Shown here piece after piece: positions 7,876-16,665 of a stretch of 47,590 nucleotides of DNA. The translations under genes and the position numbers were made by a program. Each line of letters begins with the position of its first letter. The first letter of the stretch is position 1. The notes beneath the pieces were generated by a model, which saw only the letters and a program-made list of their open reading frames with translations, had not been told where the DNA came from and searched no databases. The DNA is from Mariniphaga sp964540165 (lineage in GTDB: Bacteria; Bacteroidota; Bacteroidia; Bacteroidales; Prolixibacteraceae): positions 1-47,590 of the forward strand of contig CAZILU010000006.1 of the NCBI GenBank assembly GCA_964540165.1, read 5' to 3'.

Positions 7876-9414
7876 ATGAAAACAAAAGTAAAACTGGTGC
7901 TGATGCTTGCCCTGGCGGGATGGTTTTTCTTCCCCCGGGCCGGCTTCGCACAACAACCCAACCAGCAGGTGCTTGACCAGAACATCAGCATCTATGCTGA
8001 GGATGAACCTCTGGCAGATGTCATCGAAAAGATCTGCAACTACCTCAAAATCGACTACTCCTACAACGCGAACATCGTTGCCGGAAAACGGGTAAGCCTC
8101 AATATTTCAAACCGTCCGATCAAATATGTACTGGACAAGTTGATGAAAGATTTTTACCTGCTTTTTGAAATTGAAGATAACCTGCTGGTTGTCAGGGAAT
8201 ATGTACCTCTTGAAGAGAGTATGTCCTATGACCATACGGCCAGCAGAGGGTTTCTCTTTAACAATCCGAAAGATAAGTTTACGACAATCAAATTCAAATC
8301 GACCAGTAACCTGATCATTATTCCCGTAACAATCAACGATTCCGACACGCTCAACTTCATTTTAGACACCGGAGTTAAATTTCCGCTGATCACAGAACTT
8401 CCATTTGTTAACAAGCTCGACCTGAATTACCTGACACCGGTAGAGATTCAGGGGCTTGGCGATGATCGCCACCTGACCGCTTACCGTTCGGGCAACAACA
8501 ACATGAAACTGGGTGAGTTAACTGCCTGGAACCAGGAGGTACAAATGGTTATCGATGAAAATTTCCAGATCTCACACATTCTTGGATTGCCGGTACACGG
8601 GCTGATCGGATTTAATATGTTTAAAGACTATGTGGTGAAGATCGATTATGCAAACGAAAAGCTGATCTTATACCGGCCGGAACACTTTAAATACCGCGAC
8701 CGCAAAAATGACATCATCATGCCGTTGCTTTTTGAGGGCGACAAACCATTTGTGCGTACCAGCATTGTTACCGATGACCTGACGGAGGTACCTGTCAAGC
8801 TGTTGGTAGACACGGGAGCCAGCGATGCACTCTGGCTCTCCACCCGGTCAGACAACCGAATCGGGCTGCCTCAAATTCATATTGAGTCATTCCTGGGAAA
8901 AGGACTTACCGGTGATCTATACGGAATCAAAGGGCGCATCGACGGAATCTGGGTTGGTCCGTTGGTATTACCAAAGCCAATCGTGGCATTTCCAAACTCC
9001 GAACTGATCGACCAGATCATATCACACAACGATCGAAACGGCACTTTAGGTGCCGAAATCCTCCGCCGGTTTATCGTTACGCTTGACTATCGAAACAGCC
9101 GGATGACGCTTAGGCCTACCTCCCGCATCAACGAGGAGTTTAACTATAACATGAGCGGAATGGAGGTGATCAATCCCATTCCGGGCCTGCCCGTATTTAC
9201 CATCACCGATATCCGTGAAAATTCACCCGCAGCATTAGCCGGCCTTCAGGAAAACGATCAGATCCTTTCATTGAACCGCAGCAACCATCAATCGCTCGAA
9301 CTGAACGATATAAACCTGTTGTTGCAAAGTAAGGAGAATAAAAAGATTAAAATAACGGTATTGCGTGACGGTGAACCGGTAAAAACCTCTTTCGAACTGA
9401 AAAAAATATTCTGA
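7876..9414 (+). CDS. STN domain-two-lobe aspartyl protease-PDZ protein
   Basis: A 512-aa exported protein with an unusual domain order. There is a signal peptide (about 1-25, ending AGFAQ) and an STN (secretin/TonB short N-terminal) domain at about 36-107. Two retropepsin-like lobes follow, each with a catalytic DTG triad (164-166 in FILDTG and 312-314 in LLVDTGAS). A C-terminal PDZ domain spans about 430-512 (ENSPAALAGLQENDQILSLN). Two DTG motifs in one chain imply an intramolecular active site; PDZ modules commonly bind exposed C-termini. STN domains normally belong to TonB receptors or secretins and dock on FecR-type proteins. The gene begins 4 bases after fecR and its TGA overlaps the next ATG, so the set is translationally coupled. 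The protease call is good; the link to FecR cleavage is inferred. Confidence 0.85.
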   Translation: MKTKVKLVLMLALAGWFFFPRAGFAQQPNQQVLDQNISIYAEDEPLADVIEKICNYLKIDYSYNANIVAGKRVSLNISNRPIKYVLDKLMKDFYLLFEIEDNLLVVREYVPLEESMSYDHTASRGFLFNNPKDKFTTIKFKSTSNLIIIPVTINDSDTLNFILDTGVKFPLITELPFVNKLDLNYLTPVEIQGLGDDRHLTAYRSGNNNMKLGELTAWNQEVQMVIDENFQISHILGLPVHGLIGFNMFKDYVVKIDYANEKLILYRPEHFKYRDRKNDIIMPLLFEGDKPFVRTSIVTDDLTEVPVKLLVDTGASDALWLSTRSDNRIGLPQIHIESFLGKGLTGDLYGIKGRIDGIWVGPLVLPKPIVAFPNSELIDQIISHNDRNGTLGAEILRRFIVTLDYRNSRMTLRPTSRINEEFNYNMSGMEVINPIPGLPVFTITDIRENSPAALAGLQENDQILSLNRSNHQSLELNDINLLLQSKENKKIKITVLRDGEPVKTSFELKKIF

Positions 9415-10946
9415 TGCGATCTAAAACGTATCTGATTCTGGGAGCCATCTTGTGGCTTGTTCTTCCGGTAGAGGGACAACCACAGGATGGCTCCCTGTTT
9501 GAAAGACGCATTACAATCCATGCCGAAAATCAACCACTCTTAACCATTTTGGATCAGATCAGCTGGCAGGCAAAAATCTATTTCTCATACGATGCTTCTA
9601 AAATTAACGACCAAAAAAAATACCACCTAAATGCCACCGGTAAATCACTCTATTCGGTATTGAATGAACTCTTTGATCAAAACGAATATAAATTATATGA
9701 ACTTGATAATCATATAATTATATTGAAAAAATCACAAAATAAAACGGATTACCATTCACTGATACCCGATTCAATTCCTCCAAAATATTTTTTTCTTACC
9801 GGCAAAATCATCGATAGTAAAAAGAGGTACCCCATCAGTTACGCCTCTGTTTCGCTTCTCAATAAACCCATTGGAACGATTACAAACACCGATGGGGAGT
9901 TTCTGTTAAAACTTCACCCCGACCAGGTCGGTGACTCCCTGCTTATCTCAAGCATGGGTTACGCACAAAGAGTGATTCCGGCCGGTCAATTACTAGACGA
10001 TAATCTGATTCTGCTTAACTCAATTTCCATACGGATCCGTGAAGTCAAAGTTATTGCCATTTCTCCTCAAAAATTATTAGAAAAAATCAGAGCAAATATT
10101 AATAACAACTACACTTCCCACACCAAATTAATGACTGCCTTCTATCGTGAAACAGTTAAGCAGGATGGCGCCTATACCAATGTATCGGAAGCCGTTATTG
10201 AAATACTTAAAGCATCGTATTCTTCATCGACCGATGATCGGGTCCGTTTGATCAAAGGCAGGCAGAGTCAGAATGTTCAGCCATTTCGATGGCTAAACCT
10301 GAAGCTTCAGGGGGGGCCTTTTACCATTACCCGGCTTGATGTAATAAAAACCATGGAGACATTTCTGAATGACGCCAGCGAACACCTCTATACATACCGG
10401 GTACAAACAGGTGTCTGGCAAAACGAACAGCCGGTATACATCTTGGAATTCAAACCCATAGAAGGTCTTGATTTTAATGGCTTCACCGGGAAAGTGTATG
10501 TTCACCGTGAAACATTTGCCATTCTTCATGCCCGGTATGGCCTGGACCGGCAGGGGTTAAAAAGGGCAGCGCCGGTTCTTATAAAATATACCCCCCGCGG
10601 TGTCAGGGCTCAACCCTCGTTTGTTGAATACCAGGTTTATTACCGCCACTACCAGGGTGTGTGGCAATTAGCTTCAGCACAGGCATCCCTGACATTTAAA
10701 ATCAAGGGCAAAAGAAAAAATCTGAGCTCGGAATACCATTCGGTATCCGATCTGCTCATTACCGATATCAAACCAACCGAACTGAAAAACTTTGAATCAA
10801 AGGAACGCTTCTCCAAAAATGATATTTTTATGGAGATGATCGGCCATTATGATCCGGGATTCTGGGAAAACTACAATATCATCAAACCCGATGAAGAGCT
10901 TCGGAATGCCCTACCCGGCATGACCGATGAAAAAAAAGAACCCTGA
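9414..10946 (+). CDS. STN and CarboxypepD_reg-like domain exported protein
   Basis: A 510-aa exported protein with a signal peptide (about 1-22), an STN domain (about 30-105, ITIHAENQPLLTILDQIS) and a CarboxypepD_reg-like beta-sandwich (about 126-190, GKIIDSKKRYPISYASVSLL and ITNTDGEFLLKL). A region of about 300 residues of unassigned fold follows, beginning FYRETVKQDGAYTNVSEAV. It resembles the N-terminal half of a SusC-like receptor, but no plug or beta-barrel is present, and the length and stop codon look natural. Its ATG overlaps the preceding protease stop (TGATG), indicating coupled translation. It is probably a periplasmic or outer-membrane-associated partner of the FecR system. Confidence 0.82.
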   Translation: MRSKTYLILGAILWLVLPVEGQPQDGSLFERRITIHAENQPLLTILDQISWQAKIYFSYDASKINDQKKYHLNATGKSLYSVLNELFDQNEYKLYELDNHIIILKKSQNKTDYHSLIPDSIPPKYFFLTGKIIDSKKRYPISYASVSLLNKPIGTITNTDGEFLLKLHPDQVGDSLLISSMGYAQRVIPAGQLLDDNLILLNSISIRIREVKVIAISPQKLLEKIRANINNNYTSHTKLMTAFYRETVKQDGAYTNVSEAVIEILKASYSSSTDDRVRLIKGRQSQNVQPFRWLNLKLQGGPFTITRLDVIKTMETFLNDASEHLYTYRVQTGVWQNEQPVYILEFKPIEGLDFNGFTGKVYVHRETFAILHARYGLDRQGLKRAAPVLIKYTPRGVRAQPSFVEYQVYYRHYQGVWQLASAQASLTFKIKGKRKNLSSEYHSVSDLLITDIKPTELKNFESKERFSKNDIFMEMIGHYDPGFWENYNIIKPDEELRNALPGMTDEKKEP

Positions 10947-11026
10947 TAATTCAAGGCAAAGTCAATCATTTCATTAGAATAGATATTCAACAACCTGTTA
11001 TCTCTCAATCCTCTTTCGGATAATCA

Positions 11027-11058
11027 TTGCTATATCAAGCGATTTTTCACTAATTTTG
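11027..11058 (+). promoter_or_regulatory. Promoter for rbfA
   Basis: TTG at 11027-11029, a 21-base spacer and TAATTTTG at 11051-11058 match the Bacteroidota consensus. The predicted start of transcription near 11065 leaves about 22 nt before the ATG at 11087, but only about 7 before the upstream ATG at 11072. This favours the shorter RbfA. Confidence 0.58.
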
Positions 11059-11086
11059 AGGCCACGAATAAATGGAAACCGTTGTC

Positions 11087-11431
11087 ATGGAACAATTCAG
11101 CACAAGGCAAAATAAACTTTCACGACTCATTCAGCGTGAAATGGCCGATATCTTATTACAGTTAAACCGTTCGAAATACCAGGGAAAGTTGATCACCGTA
11201 TCTATCGTCAGGGTGACCAAAGATGCCAGCATCGCCCGCATCTATCTTAGCATCTATCCTTCAGAATTTGCTCAGAAGATATTGAGTGAAATAAAAATGA
11301 ATGGTAAGGCTATCCGGGGAGAATTGGGCCGACGAATAGGCAAAAGCGTACGAATCATTCCTGAGCTGGAATTTTACATCGACGACAGCCTCGACTATAT
11401 TGAACACATCGATGATTTGCTGCATTCATAG
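11087..11431 (+). CDS. rbfA: 30S ribosome-binding factor A
   Basis: RbfA is a small KH-like protein that binds the 30S precursor and assists 16S rRNA 5'-end maturation, notably in the cold. The 114-aa product opens with the family signature STRQNKLSRLIQREMADIL and ends with the typical FYIDDSLDYIEHIDDLL. An in-frame ATG at 11072 would add five residues. I prefer 11087 because family members start just before the TRQ motif and because the promoter at 11027-11058 leaves almost no leader for 11072. A LolC/E-like permease gene follows after 45 bases, an order seen in other Bacteroidota. Confidence 0.92.
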   Translation: MEQFSTRQNKLSRLIQREMADILLQLNRSKYQGKLITVSIVRVTKDASIARIYLSIYPSEFAQKILSEIKMNGKAIRGELGRRIGKSVRIIPELEFYIDDSLDYIEHIDDLLHS

Positions 11432-11476
11432 ATCTGTCCACCCAATACTATTGTTGCCAATTCTAATAAAGAGCCA

Positions 11477-12703
11477 TTGAATATCCCACTTTTCATAGCG
11501 CGCAGGTATCTTTTTTCAAAAAAGAAACAACACATCATCAATATTATCTCTGCCATTTCGGTGGCCGGGATTATTGTCGGCACGATGGCGCTTGTAATCA
11601 TACTATCGGTATTTAACGGATTCAACAGCCTGATTGAGACCTTTTTCAGCAATTTCGATCCCGATCTGAAAATTACAGCGGTTCAGGGAAAGATGTTCAA
11701 TCCCAGCGAAGAAGGTTTCGATACACTCAAGCGTATGCCGGGTGTAGTTCATTATGCGGAAGTAATCGAAGAGGTAGCGCTGCTTCGTTACAACGCCCAA
11801 ATGGCCCATGCCATTGTTAAAGGAGTGCCCGACAACTATGCCCGCTATACCAACATTGATACCCTGATTGTAGACGGAATATTCATGCTGGAAGATAATG
11901 GGGCTCCGTATGCTGTTGTTGGTCAAGGTGTAGCCTGGAATCTCGGACTGGGTCTCTCCTTTGTCGATCCGCTTCGAATTTATGTGCCCAAAAAAGGCAG
12001 GGTAGCAACGGCTAATCTGGCCCGGTCGCTCAATTTCGACTACATTCATACTGCCGGTGTGTTTGCCGTTTTGGAAGAGATCGATTCCAAATACATCCTC
12101 GTTCCCTACGATTTTGCCGCCCGTCTGTTTGAGAGCGAAGCACAGGTTTCGGCCATAGAACTGGGTATCGATCCGGAAGCAAATATCCGGAAGTTGCAGA
12201 GGGAAATCCAGAACCTGACAGGCGAATCGTTCCACGTGAAAAACAAGTATCAGCAACACGATCTCATCTTTAAAACCATGAAATCTGAAAAGTGGGCCTC
12301 CTATTTCATTCTGGTTTTTATTCTTATCGTTGCCTCCTTTAATATGTTAGGCAGTCTTTCCATGTTGATTATCGACAAAAAAGAGGATCTCTTCATCTTA
12401 CGCAGTATGGGTGCTAACAACCGGTTTATACGCCAGATTTTCCTGTTTGAAGGGTGGCTAATTTCGTTTTTTGGTGCGATTATCGGTGCCGTTCTGGGAC
12501 TCCTGATTTGCTGGCTTCAGATCCGGTTCGAACTTGTTACCCTGCCTGGCGCCGGATCCTTTGTTATTTCAGCCTATCCCGTAAAAATCGTATCTACCGA
12601 TATTCTGCTGATTATCGGAATTGTTCTGACGATCGGATTTCTGGCTTCCTGGTACCCTGTTCGATACATCTCTCAACGAACCCTCATGAGCGATACGCTC
12701 TGA
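11477..12703 (+). CDS. LolC/LolE-family ABC transporter permease (TTG start)
   Basis: A 408-aa permease of the FtsX/MacB superfamily, closest to the LolC/LolE subunits that release lipoproteins from the inner membrane to LolA. The N-terminus FIARRYLFSKKKQHIINIIS precedes the first membrane helix (about 21-45). A periplasmic MacB-like core domain fills the middle, and three C-terminal helices lie at about 272-295, 327-350 and 376-395. Translation appears to start at TTG (11477): homologues begin at this position and no ATG lies nearby. The ATPase subunit is not in the window. A parS-like 14/16 match lies inside the gene at 12228-12243. Confidence 0.88.
   Translation: MNIPLFIARRYLFSKKKQHIINIISAISVAGIIVGTMALVIILSVFNGFNSLIETFFSNFDPDLKITAVQGKMFNPSEEGFDTLKRMPGVVHYAEVIEEVALLRYNAQMAHAIVKGVPDNYARYTNIDTLIVDGIFMLEDNGAPYAVVGQGVAWNLGLGLSFVDPLRIYVPKKGRVATANLARSLNFDYIHTAGVFAVLEEIDSKYILVPYDFAARLFESEAQVSAIELGIDPEANIRKLQREIQNLTGESFHVKNKYQQHDLIFKTMKSEKWASYFILVFILIVASFNMLGSLSMLIIDKKEDLFILRSMGANNRFIRQIFLFEGWLISFFGAIIGAVLGLLICWLQIRFELVTLPGAGSFVISAYPVKIVSTDILLIIGIVLTIGFLASWYPVRYISQRTLMSDTL
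12228..12243. other. parS-like ParB site (14 of 16 bases)
   Basis: CGTTCCACGTGAAAAA matches the parS 16-mer TGTTNCACGTGAAACA at 14 positions and keeps the CACGTG core and GTTNCACGTGAAA centre. It lies within the permease coding sequence, which is common for parS sites. It is 6.1 kb from the better site at 18340, and clustering raises its credibility. Confidence 0.4.
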
Positions 12704-12797
12704 TTACCCATTGCTCCTGTAAACTTTTCCTGCCTAAAATCATCATACCATTAGGTAAAATAACTTACCTTGCATCCGGTATCAGAATGTATAATAC

Positions 12798-13826
12798 ATG
12801 AAAGCACTGGTTAAAAAAAGCGCAGAAAAGGGAATCTGGATGGAGGAGGTTCCGATGCCCAAAGTGGGGCCTAACGATGTGTTAATCAGGGTAAAAAAAT
12901 CGGCCATATGTGGTACCGATCTGCACATCTATCAGTGGGATGCCTGGGCACAGCAAACCATCAAACCACCGGTAATCATCGGGCACGAATATATGGGTAC
13001 CGTTGTAGAGACCGGATCGGAAGTTGACAGGGTATCGGTTGGTGAGCGGGTAACGGTTGAGGGGCATATCTCTTGCGGTTTCTGCCGAAACTGCCGTCGC
13101 GGACGGCAACACATCTGCGACAATACCATAGGAATTGGCGTTCAACGCGATGGTGGATTTGCCGAGTACATTTCCGTACCGGCAAAAAATGTATTGCATG
13201 TTGATGTCAGCATTCCCGATGAGATCATGGCTATTATGGATCCTTTTGGCAATGCTACCCATACAGCACTATCTTTTCCCCTGCTGGGTGAGGATGTGCT
13301 GATCACCGGTATCGGTGGTCCTATTGGTGCTATGGCTGCAGCGATCTGTCGTTTTGCCGGAGCACGCAATGTGATCGGAACTGACCTGAGTCCGTTCCGT
13401 CGATCTCTGGCCCGTAAAATGGGTGCCAACCGGGTTATCGATCCAATGCAAGAGAGCATTAAGGAGGCCATGGCTCATCATAACATGGTAGCCGGTTTCG
13501 ACATCGGACTGGAGTGCTCCGGTTCACCGGCGGCATTCAATGATATGGTCAACCATATGTACAACGGTGGAAAAATCAGCCTGTTAGGCATATTGCCTCC
13601 ACAAACCCTGATCGACTGGAACAAAATCATTTTTAAGGGACTAACCCTTAAAGGAATCTATGGCAGAGAGATGTACGAGACCTGGTATCATATGGAAATG
13701 ATGCTTACCTCCGGTCTTGATATTACCCCGGTAATTACCCATCGATTCCGTGCCGACCAGTTTCAGGAAGCCTTTGATGTTATGGAAACAGGAAACTGCG
13801 GAAAAATAATTTTAGATTGGATCTAA
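12798..13826 (+). CDS. tdh: L-threonine 3-dehydrogenase
   Basis: Zinc- and NAD-dependent oxidation of threonine to 2-amino-3-ketobutyrate, the first step of threonine breakdown to glycine. The 342-aa product is colinear with E. coli Tdh. Catalytic zinc ligands are Cys38, His63 and Glu64; structural zinc cysteines are 93, 96, 99 and 107 in CGFCRNCRRGRQHIC. The substrate-specific block DPFGNATHTALSF and the C-terminal IYGREMYETWYHM are also present. The nucleotide-binding loop reads GIGGPIG (171-177) where the family usually has GAGPIG, so one glycine is inserted, encoded by tandem GGT codons. The partner Kbl is not in this window. The identity is strong. Confidence 0.93.
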   Translation: MKALVKKSAEKGIWMEEVPMPKVGPNDVLIRVKKSAICGTDLHIYQWDAWAQQTIKPPVIIGHEYMGTVVETGSEVDRVSVGERVTVEGHISCGFCRNCRRGRQHICDNTIGIGVQRDGGFAEYISVPAKNVLHVDVSIPDEIMAIMDPFGNATHTALSFPLLGEDVLITGIGGPIGAMAAAICRFAGARNVIGTDLSPFRRSLARKMGANRVIDPMQESIKEAMAHHNMVAGFDIGLECSGSPAAFNDMVNHMYNGGKISLLGILPPQTLIDWNKIIFKGLTLKGIYGREMYETWYHMEMMLTSGLDITPVITHRFRADQFQEAFDVMETGNCGKIILDWI

Positions 13827-13849
13827 ATAAAGTGTTCAGTCTAAATAAC

Positions 13850-13857
13850 TATTTTTG
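13850..13857 (+). promoter_or_regulatory. -7 element ahead of rsgA
   Basis: TATTTTTG matches TAnnTTTG, but no TTG stands at the usual -33 distance. It contains the TTG that would be the farthest upstream start of rsgA, which argues that translation starts farther down, at GTG 13873. Confidence 0.33.
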
Positions 13858-13872
13858 CATAAATTTTCAAAC

Positions 13873-14823
13873 GTGCTAAAAGGATTGGTCATAAAAACAA
13901 CAGGCAGCTGGTATTCTGTGGAAGATGAAAACGGAGCGGAGATTGCTTGTCAGGTTAAAGGAAATTTCCGAATCAAAGGGATTAAAAGCACCAATCCGGT
14001 AGCCGTGGGCGATCGCGTCAGATTTATCCTGCACGAAGCAGCAAAAAATCACCTGTCTCAAAAAACCGGATGGATAACCGCTATCGAAGAGCGTAAAAAC
14101 TACATTATAAGGCGTTCACCCAACCTTTCGAAACAATCTCATATAATAGCGGCTAATATCGATCAGGCTGTATTGATTGTTACCATCATCCACCCCGTTA
14201 CCACATCTACTTTCATCGACCGCTACCTTGCCTCTGCAGAGGCCTATCGAATACCGGTACTGATTGTCTTCAACAAAATTGATCTTTACTCGGAATCCGA
14301 ATTGGACAAACTGAATAATTTGATCTCAATCTATTCATCCATTGGATATTCCTGCCTCCAAACCTCGGCAACAACCCATCAGGGTATCGACCTTTTTCAA
14401 CATGCCATAAAGAATAAAATCAACGTGATCAACGGCCATAGCGGGGTAGGAAAATCGACGCTGATCAACCGGCTGGAACCAGGCCTGAACCTAAAAACTT
14501 CGGAGATTTCTGAAATGCACAAAGCCGGTAAGCACACCACGGCTTTTTCAGCCATGTACAAACTATCCATTGGGGGGTATATCATTGACACTCCGGGAAT
14601 AAAGGGATTTGGAATGCTTGATATGGAGGCATGGGAAATTTCTCACTATTTCCCTGAAATATTTAAAGTCTCCGAAAAGTGTCAGTACAATAATTGCTCT
14701 CATACCCATGAACCTGGTTGTGCCGTTAAAGAGGCGATCGAAAATGGTACCATAGCCGCCAGCAGGTACATCAGTTACCTGGGCCTTCTGGAAGGGGACG
14801 ATAAATACCGAAAACCTCAATAG
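13873..14823 (+). CDS. rsgA: Small ribosomal subunit biogenesis GTPase RsgA
   Basis: A circularly permuted GTPase that checks late 30S subunit assembly. The 316-aa product has an N-terminal OB fold (GLVIKTTGSWYSV, 5-17), then the GTPase motifs in permuted order: G4 NKID (134-137), G1 GHSGVGKS (188-195), the HTT switch (221-223) and G3 DTPG (239-242). The C-terminal zinc knuckle is CQYNNCSHTHEPGC. I chose GTG at 13873 over a TTG at 13855, because homologues start at KGLVIK and the TTG falls in a promoter element. It converges on uvrC with only 37 bases between them. Confidence 0.93.
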   Translation: MLKGLVIKTTGSWYSVEDENGAEIACQVKGNFRIKGIKSTNPVAVGDRVRFILHEAAKNHLSQKTGWITAIEERKNYIIRRSPNLSKQSHIIAANIDQAVLIVTIIHPVTTSTFIDRYLASAEAYRIPVLIVFNKIDLYSESELDKLNNLISIYSSIGYSCLQTSATTHQGIDLFQHAIKNKINVINGHSGVGKSTLINRLEPGLNLKTSEISEMHKAGKHTTAFSAMYKLSIGGYIIDTPGIKGFGMLDMEAWEISHYFPEIFKVSEKCQYNNCSHTHEPGCAVKEAIENGTIAASRYISYLGLLEGDDKYRKPQ

Positions 14824-14860
14824 CAAACATCCCTCATATAATTCGGTCCAGAACTTCCTG

Positions 14861-16663
14861 TTAGGAGTGCAGATAATTATAAATAATTTCGGCCCTCTGT
14901 TTGCCTATCTCCTCAATTAATTCATCCTTAGATACTTCCCTGATATGCTTAACCGACTTAAACCGCTGTAGCAACTTTTCCGCCGTTTTAATTCCAATTC
15001 CTTGAATATTAAACAATTCCGTATTAATCATTGTTTTCGATCTTTTATTTCGATGGAAGGTAATTCCGAAACGGTGTGCTTCATCACGAAGCTGTTGAAT
15101 GATCTTTAGTGTTTCTGAATTTTTATTGATGTACAAGGGAACAGTATCATCTGGAAAATAGATCTCTTCCAACCGTTTGGCAATTCCAATAATCGATATT
15201 TTTCCACGCAGACTGAGTTTTTCAAGGGCATTTACTGCCGAAGACAATTGTCCTTTACCTCCATCAATAACGATAAGCTGCGGCAACGGTTGTTGCTCTT
15301 CTGTTTGTCGCTTATACCGTCTGAAAACGACCTCTTCCATGGAGGCAAAATCATTGGGCCCCTCCACCGTTTTAATATTATAATGACGATAATCACTCTT
15401 TTTAGGACGCCCGTTAATAAACACCACACAAGAAGCTACTGGATTAGTTCCCTGCAGATTACTATTATCAAAGCATTCAATTCTAATCGGATATTCAGGC
15501 AAATTGAGATCTTTCTGAATGGTTTTCAAAATTCTCTCTTCCCGTACTTTGGGGTTCATTAAAACCTGATGTTTCTCCTTTTCCAATCGATAATATTTAG
15601 CATTTCGCTGTGAAAGTTCCAATAATTTCCTTTTATCGCCACGTTTTGGTACTTTAAAACAGATATCCTTCAATGGAATGGCAGGAAGAAATGGTACCAG
15701 GATCTCCTTTGCATTACTAAAAATCTTTTCTCGTATATCCAAAATAGCAGCCATTAAAAGATCTTCAACAGGTTCATCAAGGCTCTTTTTTATTTCGAGT
15801 GTATAAGTCTGAATAATAGCACCTTGAATTACTTTTAGATAGTTTACATAAGCAAATTTCAGATCATCTTCAATGGTAAACACATCAATATCGGTAATGG
15901 TGGGTGAAACAATGGTTGATTTGCTTTGATACCTTCGCAACGAATCGTACTTCTCTTTTAAAACCTGGGCTTCTTCAAAATTCATATCGAGAGCCAGGCG
16001 GTTCATCTGCTCTTCAAGATGGTTTGTAACACGCTGAATATTTCCTTTCAGAATATGGATAATATCATCAATACCCTGATTGTATTTTTCAGCGGATACT
16101 CTTCCTTCACAGGGCCCTTCGCAATTTCCGATATGGTATTCAAGACAGATTTTATACTTCCCGCTTTGAATATTTTCGGGTGTCAATTGGAAATTACAGG
16201 TTCGAAGTTTATACTGCTTCTTAAACAGTTCGAGCAGTGTACGAACCGTATAGATGGAGGTATATGGCCCAAAATATTTAGATCCGTCCCTAATAAGTTC
16301 ACGGGTCTTAAAAACCCTTGGGAACGGCTCATTTTTTATACAGATCCATGGATAGCTTTTATCATCTTTTAACCGGATATTATATCGTGGTTGGTATTTC
16401 TTGATCAGGTTATTCTCTAATAATAGCGCATCCTGTTCGCTTTCAACCACCATATGCCGGATTTTTCGAATATTCCGAACCAGAATGGTTGTTTTCCGGG
16501 TATCATGGTTTTTTGTAAAATAGGAGGATACCCGTTTCCGGAGGTCTTTTGCTTTACCTACATAAATAACTTCATCGATATCATTTAAAAATTGATAGAT
16601 ACCTGGTTTATGAGGCAGTAATTTTATAGACTCCCTGGCTGCGCTATTATTTTTTTCAATCAT
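14861..16663 (-). CDS. uvrC: Excinuclease ABC subunit C
   Basis: Dual-incision nuclease of nucleotide excision repair. The 600-aa protein has the GIY-YIG nuclease (GIYQF 21-25, VIYVGKAKD 32-40) and a four-cysteine region near 175-190. A UVR/UvrB-binding motif lies in the 205-240 region. The RNase H-like UvrC nuclease begins at IECFDNSN and contains DGGKGQLSSA, and a C-terminal helix-hairpin-helix is present (IQGIGIKTAEKLLQRF). I start it at ATG 16663, two bases after the adenine deaminase stop, rather than at an upstream TTG. It is therefore the last gene of a minus-strand run. Confidence 0.96.
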   Translation of the reverse strand: MIEKNNSAARESIKLLPHKPGIYQFLNDIDEVIYVGKAKDLRKRVSSYFTKNHDTRKTTILVRNIRKIRHMVVESEQDALLLENNLIKKYQPRYNIRLKDDKSYPWICIKNEPFPRVFKTRELIRDGSKYFGPYTSIYTVRTLLELFKKQYKLRTCNFQLTPENIQSGKYKICLEYHIGNCEGPCEGRVSAEKYNQGIDDIIHILKGNIQRVTNHLEEQMNRLALDMNFEEAQVLKEKYDSLRRYQSKSTIVSPTITDIDVFTIEDDLKFAYVNYLKVIQGAIIQTYTLEIKKSLDEPVEDLLMAAILDIREKIFSNAKEILVPFLPAIPLKDICFKVPKRGDKRKLLELSQRNAKYYRLEKEKHQVLMNPKVREERILKTIQKDLNLPEYPIRIECFDNSNLQGTNPVASCVVFINGRPKKSDYRHYNIKTVEGPNDFASMEEVVFRRYKRQTEEQQPLPQLIVIDGGKGQLSSAVNALEKLSLRGKISIIGIAKRLEEIYFPDDTVPLYINKNSETLKIIQQLRDEAHRFGITFHRNKRSKTMINTELFNIQGIGIKTAEKLLQRFKSVKHIREVSKDELIEEIGKQRAEIIYNYLHS

Positions 16664-16665
16664 AA

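Noticed and set aside
11603..12259. 218-codon minus-strand frame opposite the permease
   Set aside because: It is antisense to a well-conserved LolC/E-like gene and has no recognisable motif.
14849..14866. Weak hairpin between rsgA and uvrC
   Set aside because: A bulged stem of about six pairs with no T run; too weak to call.
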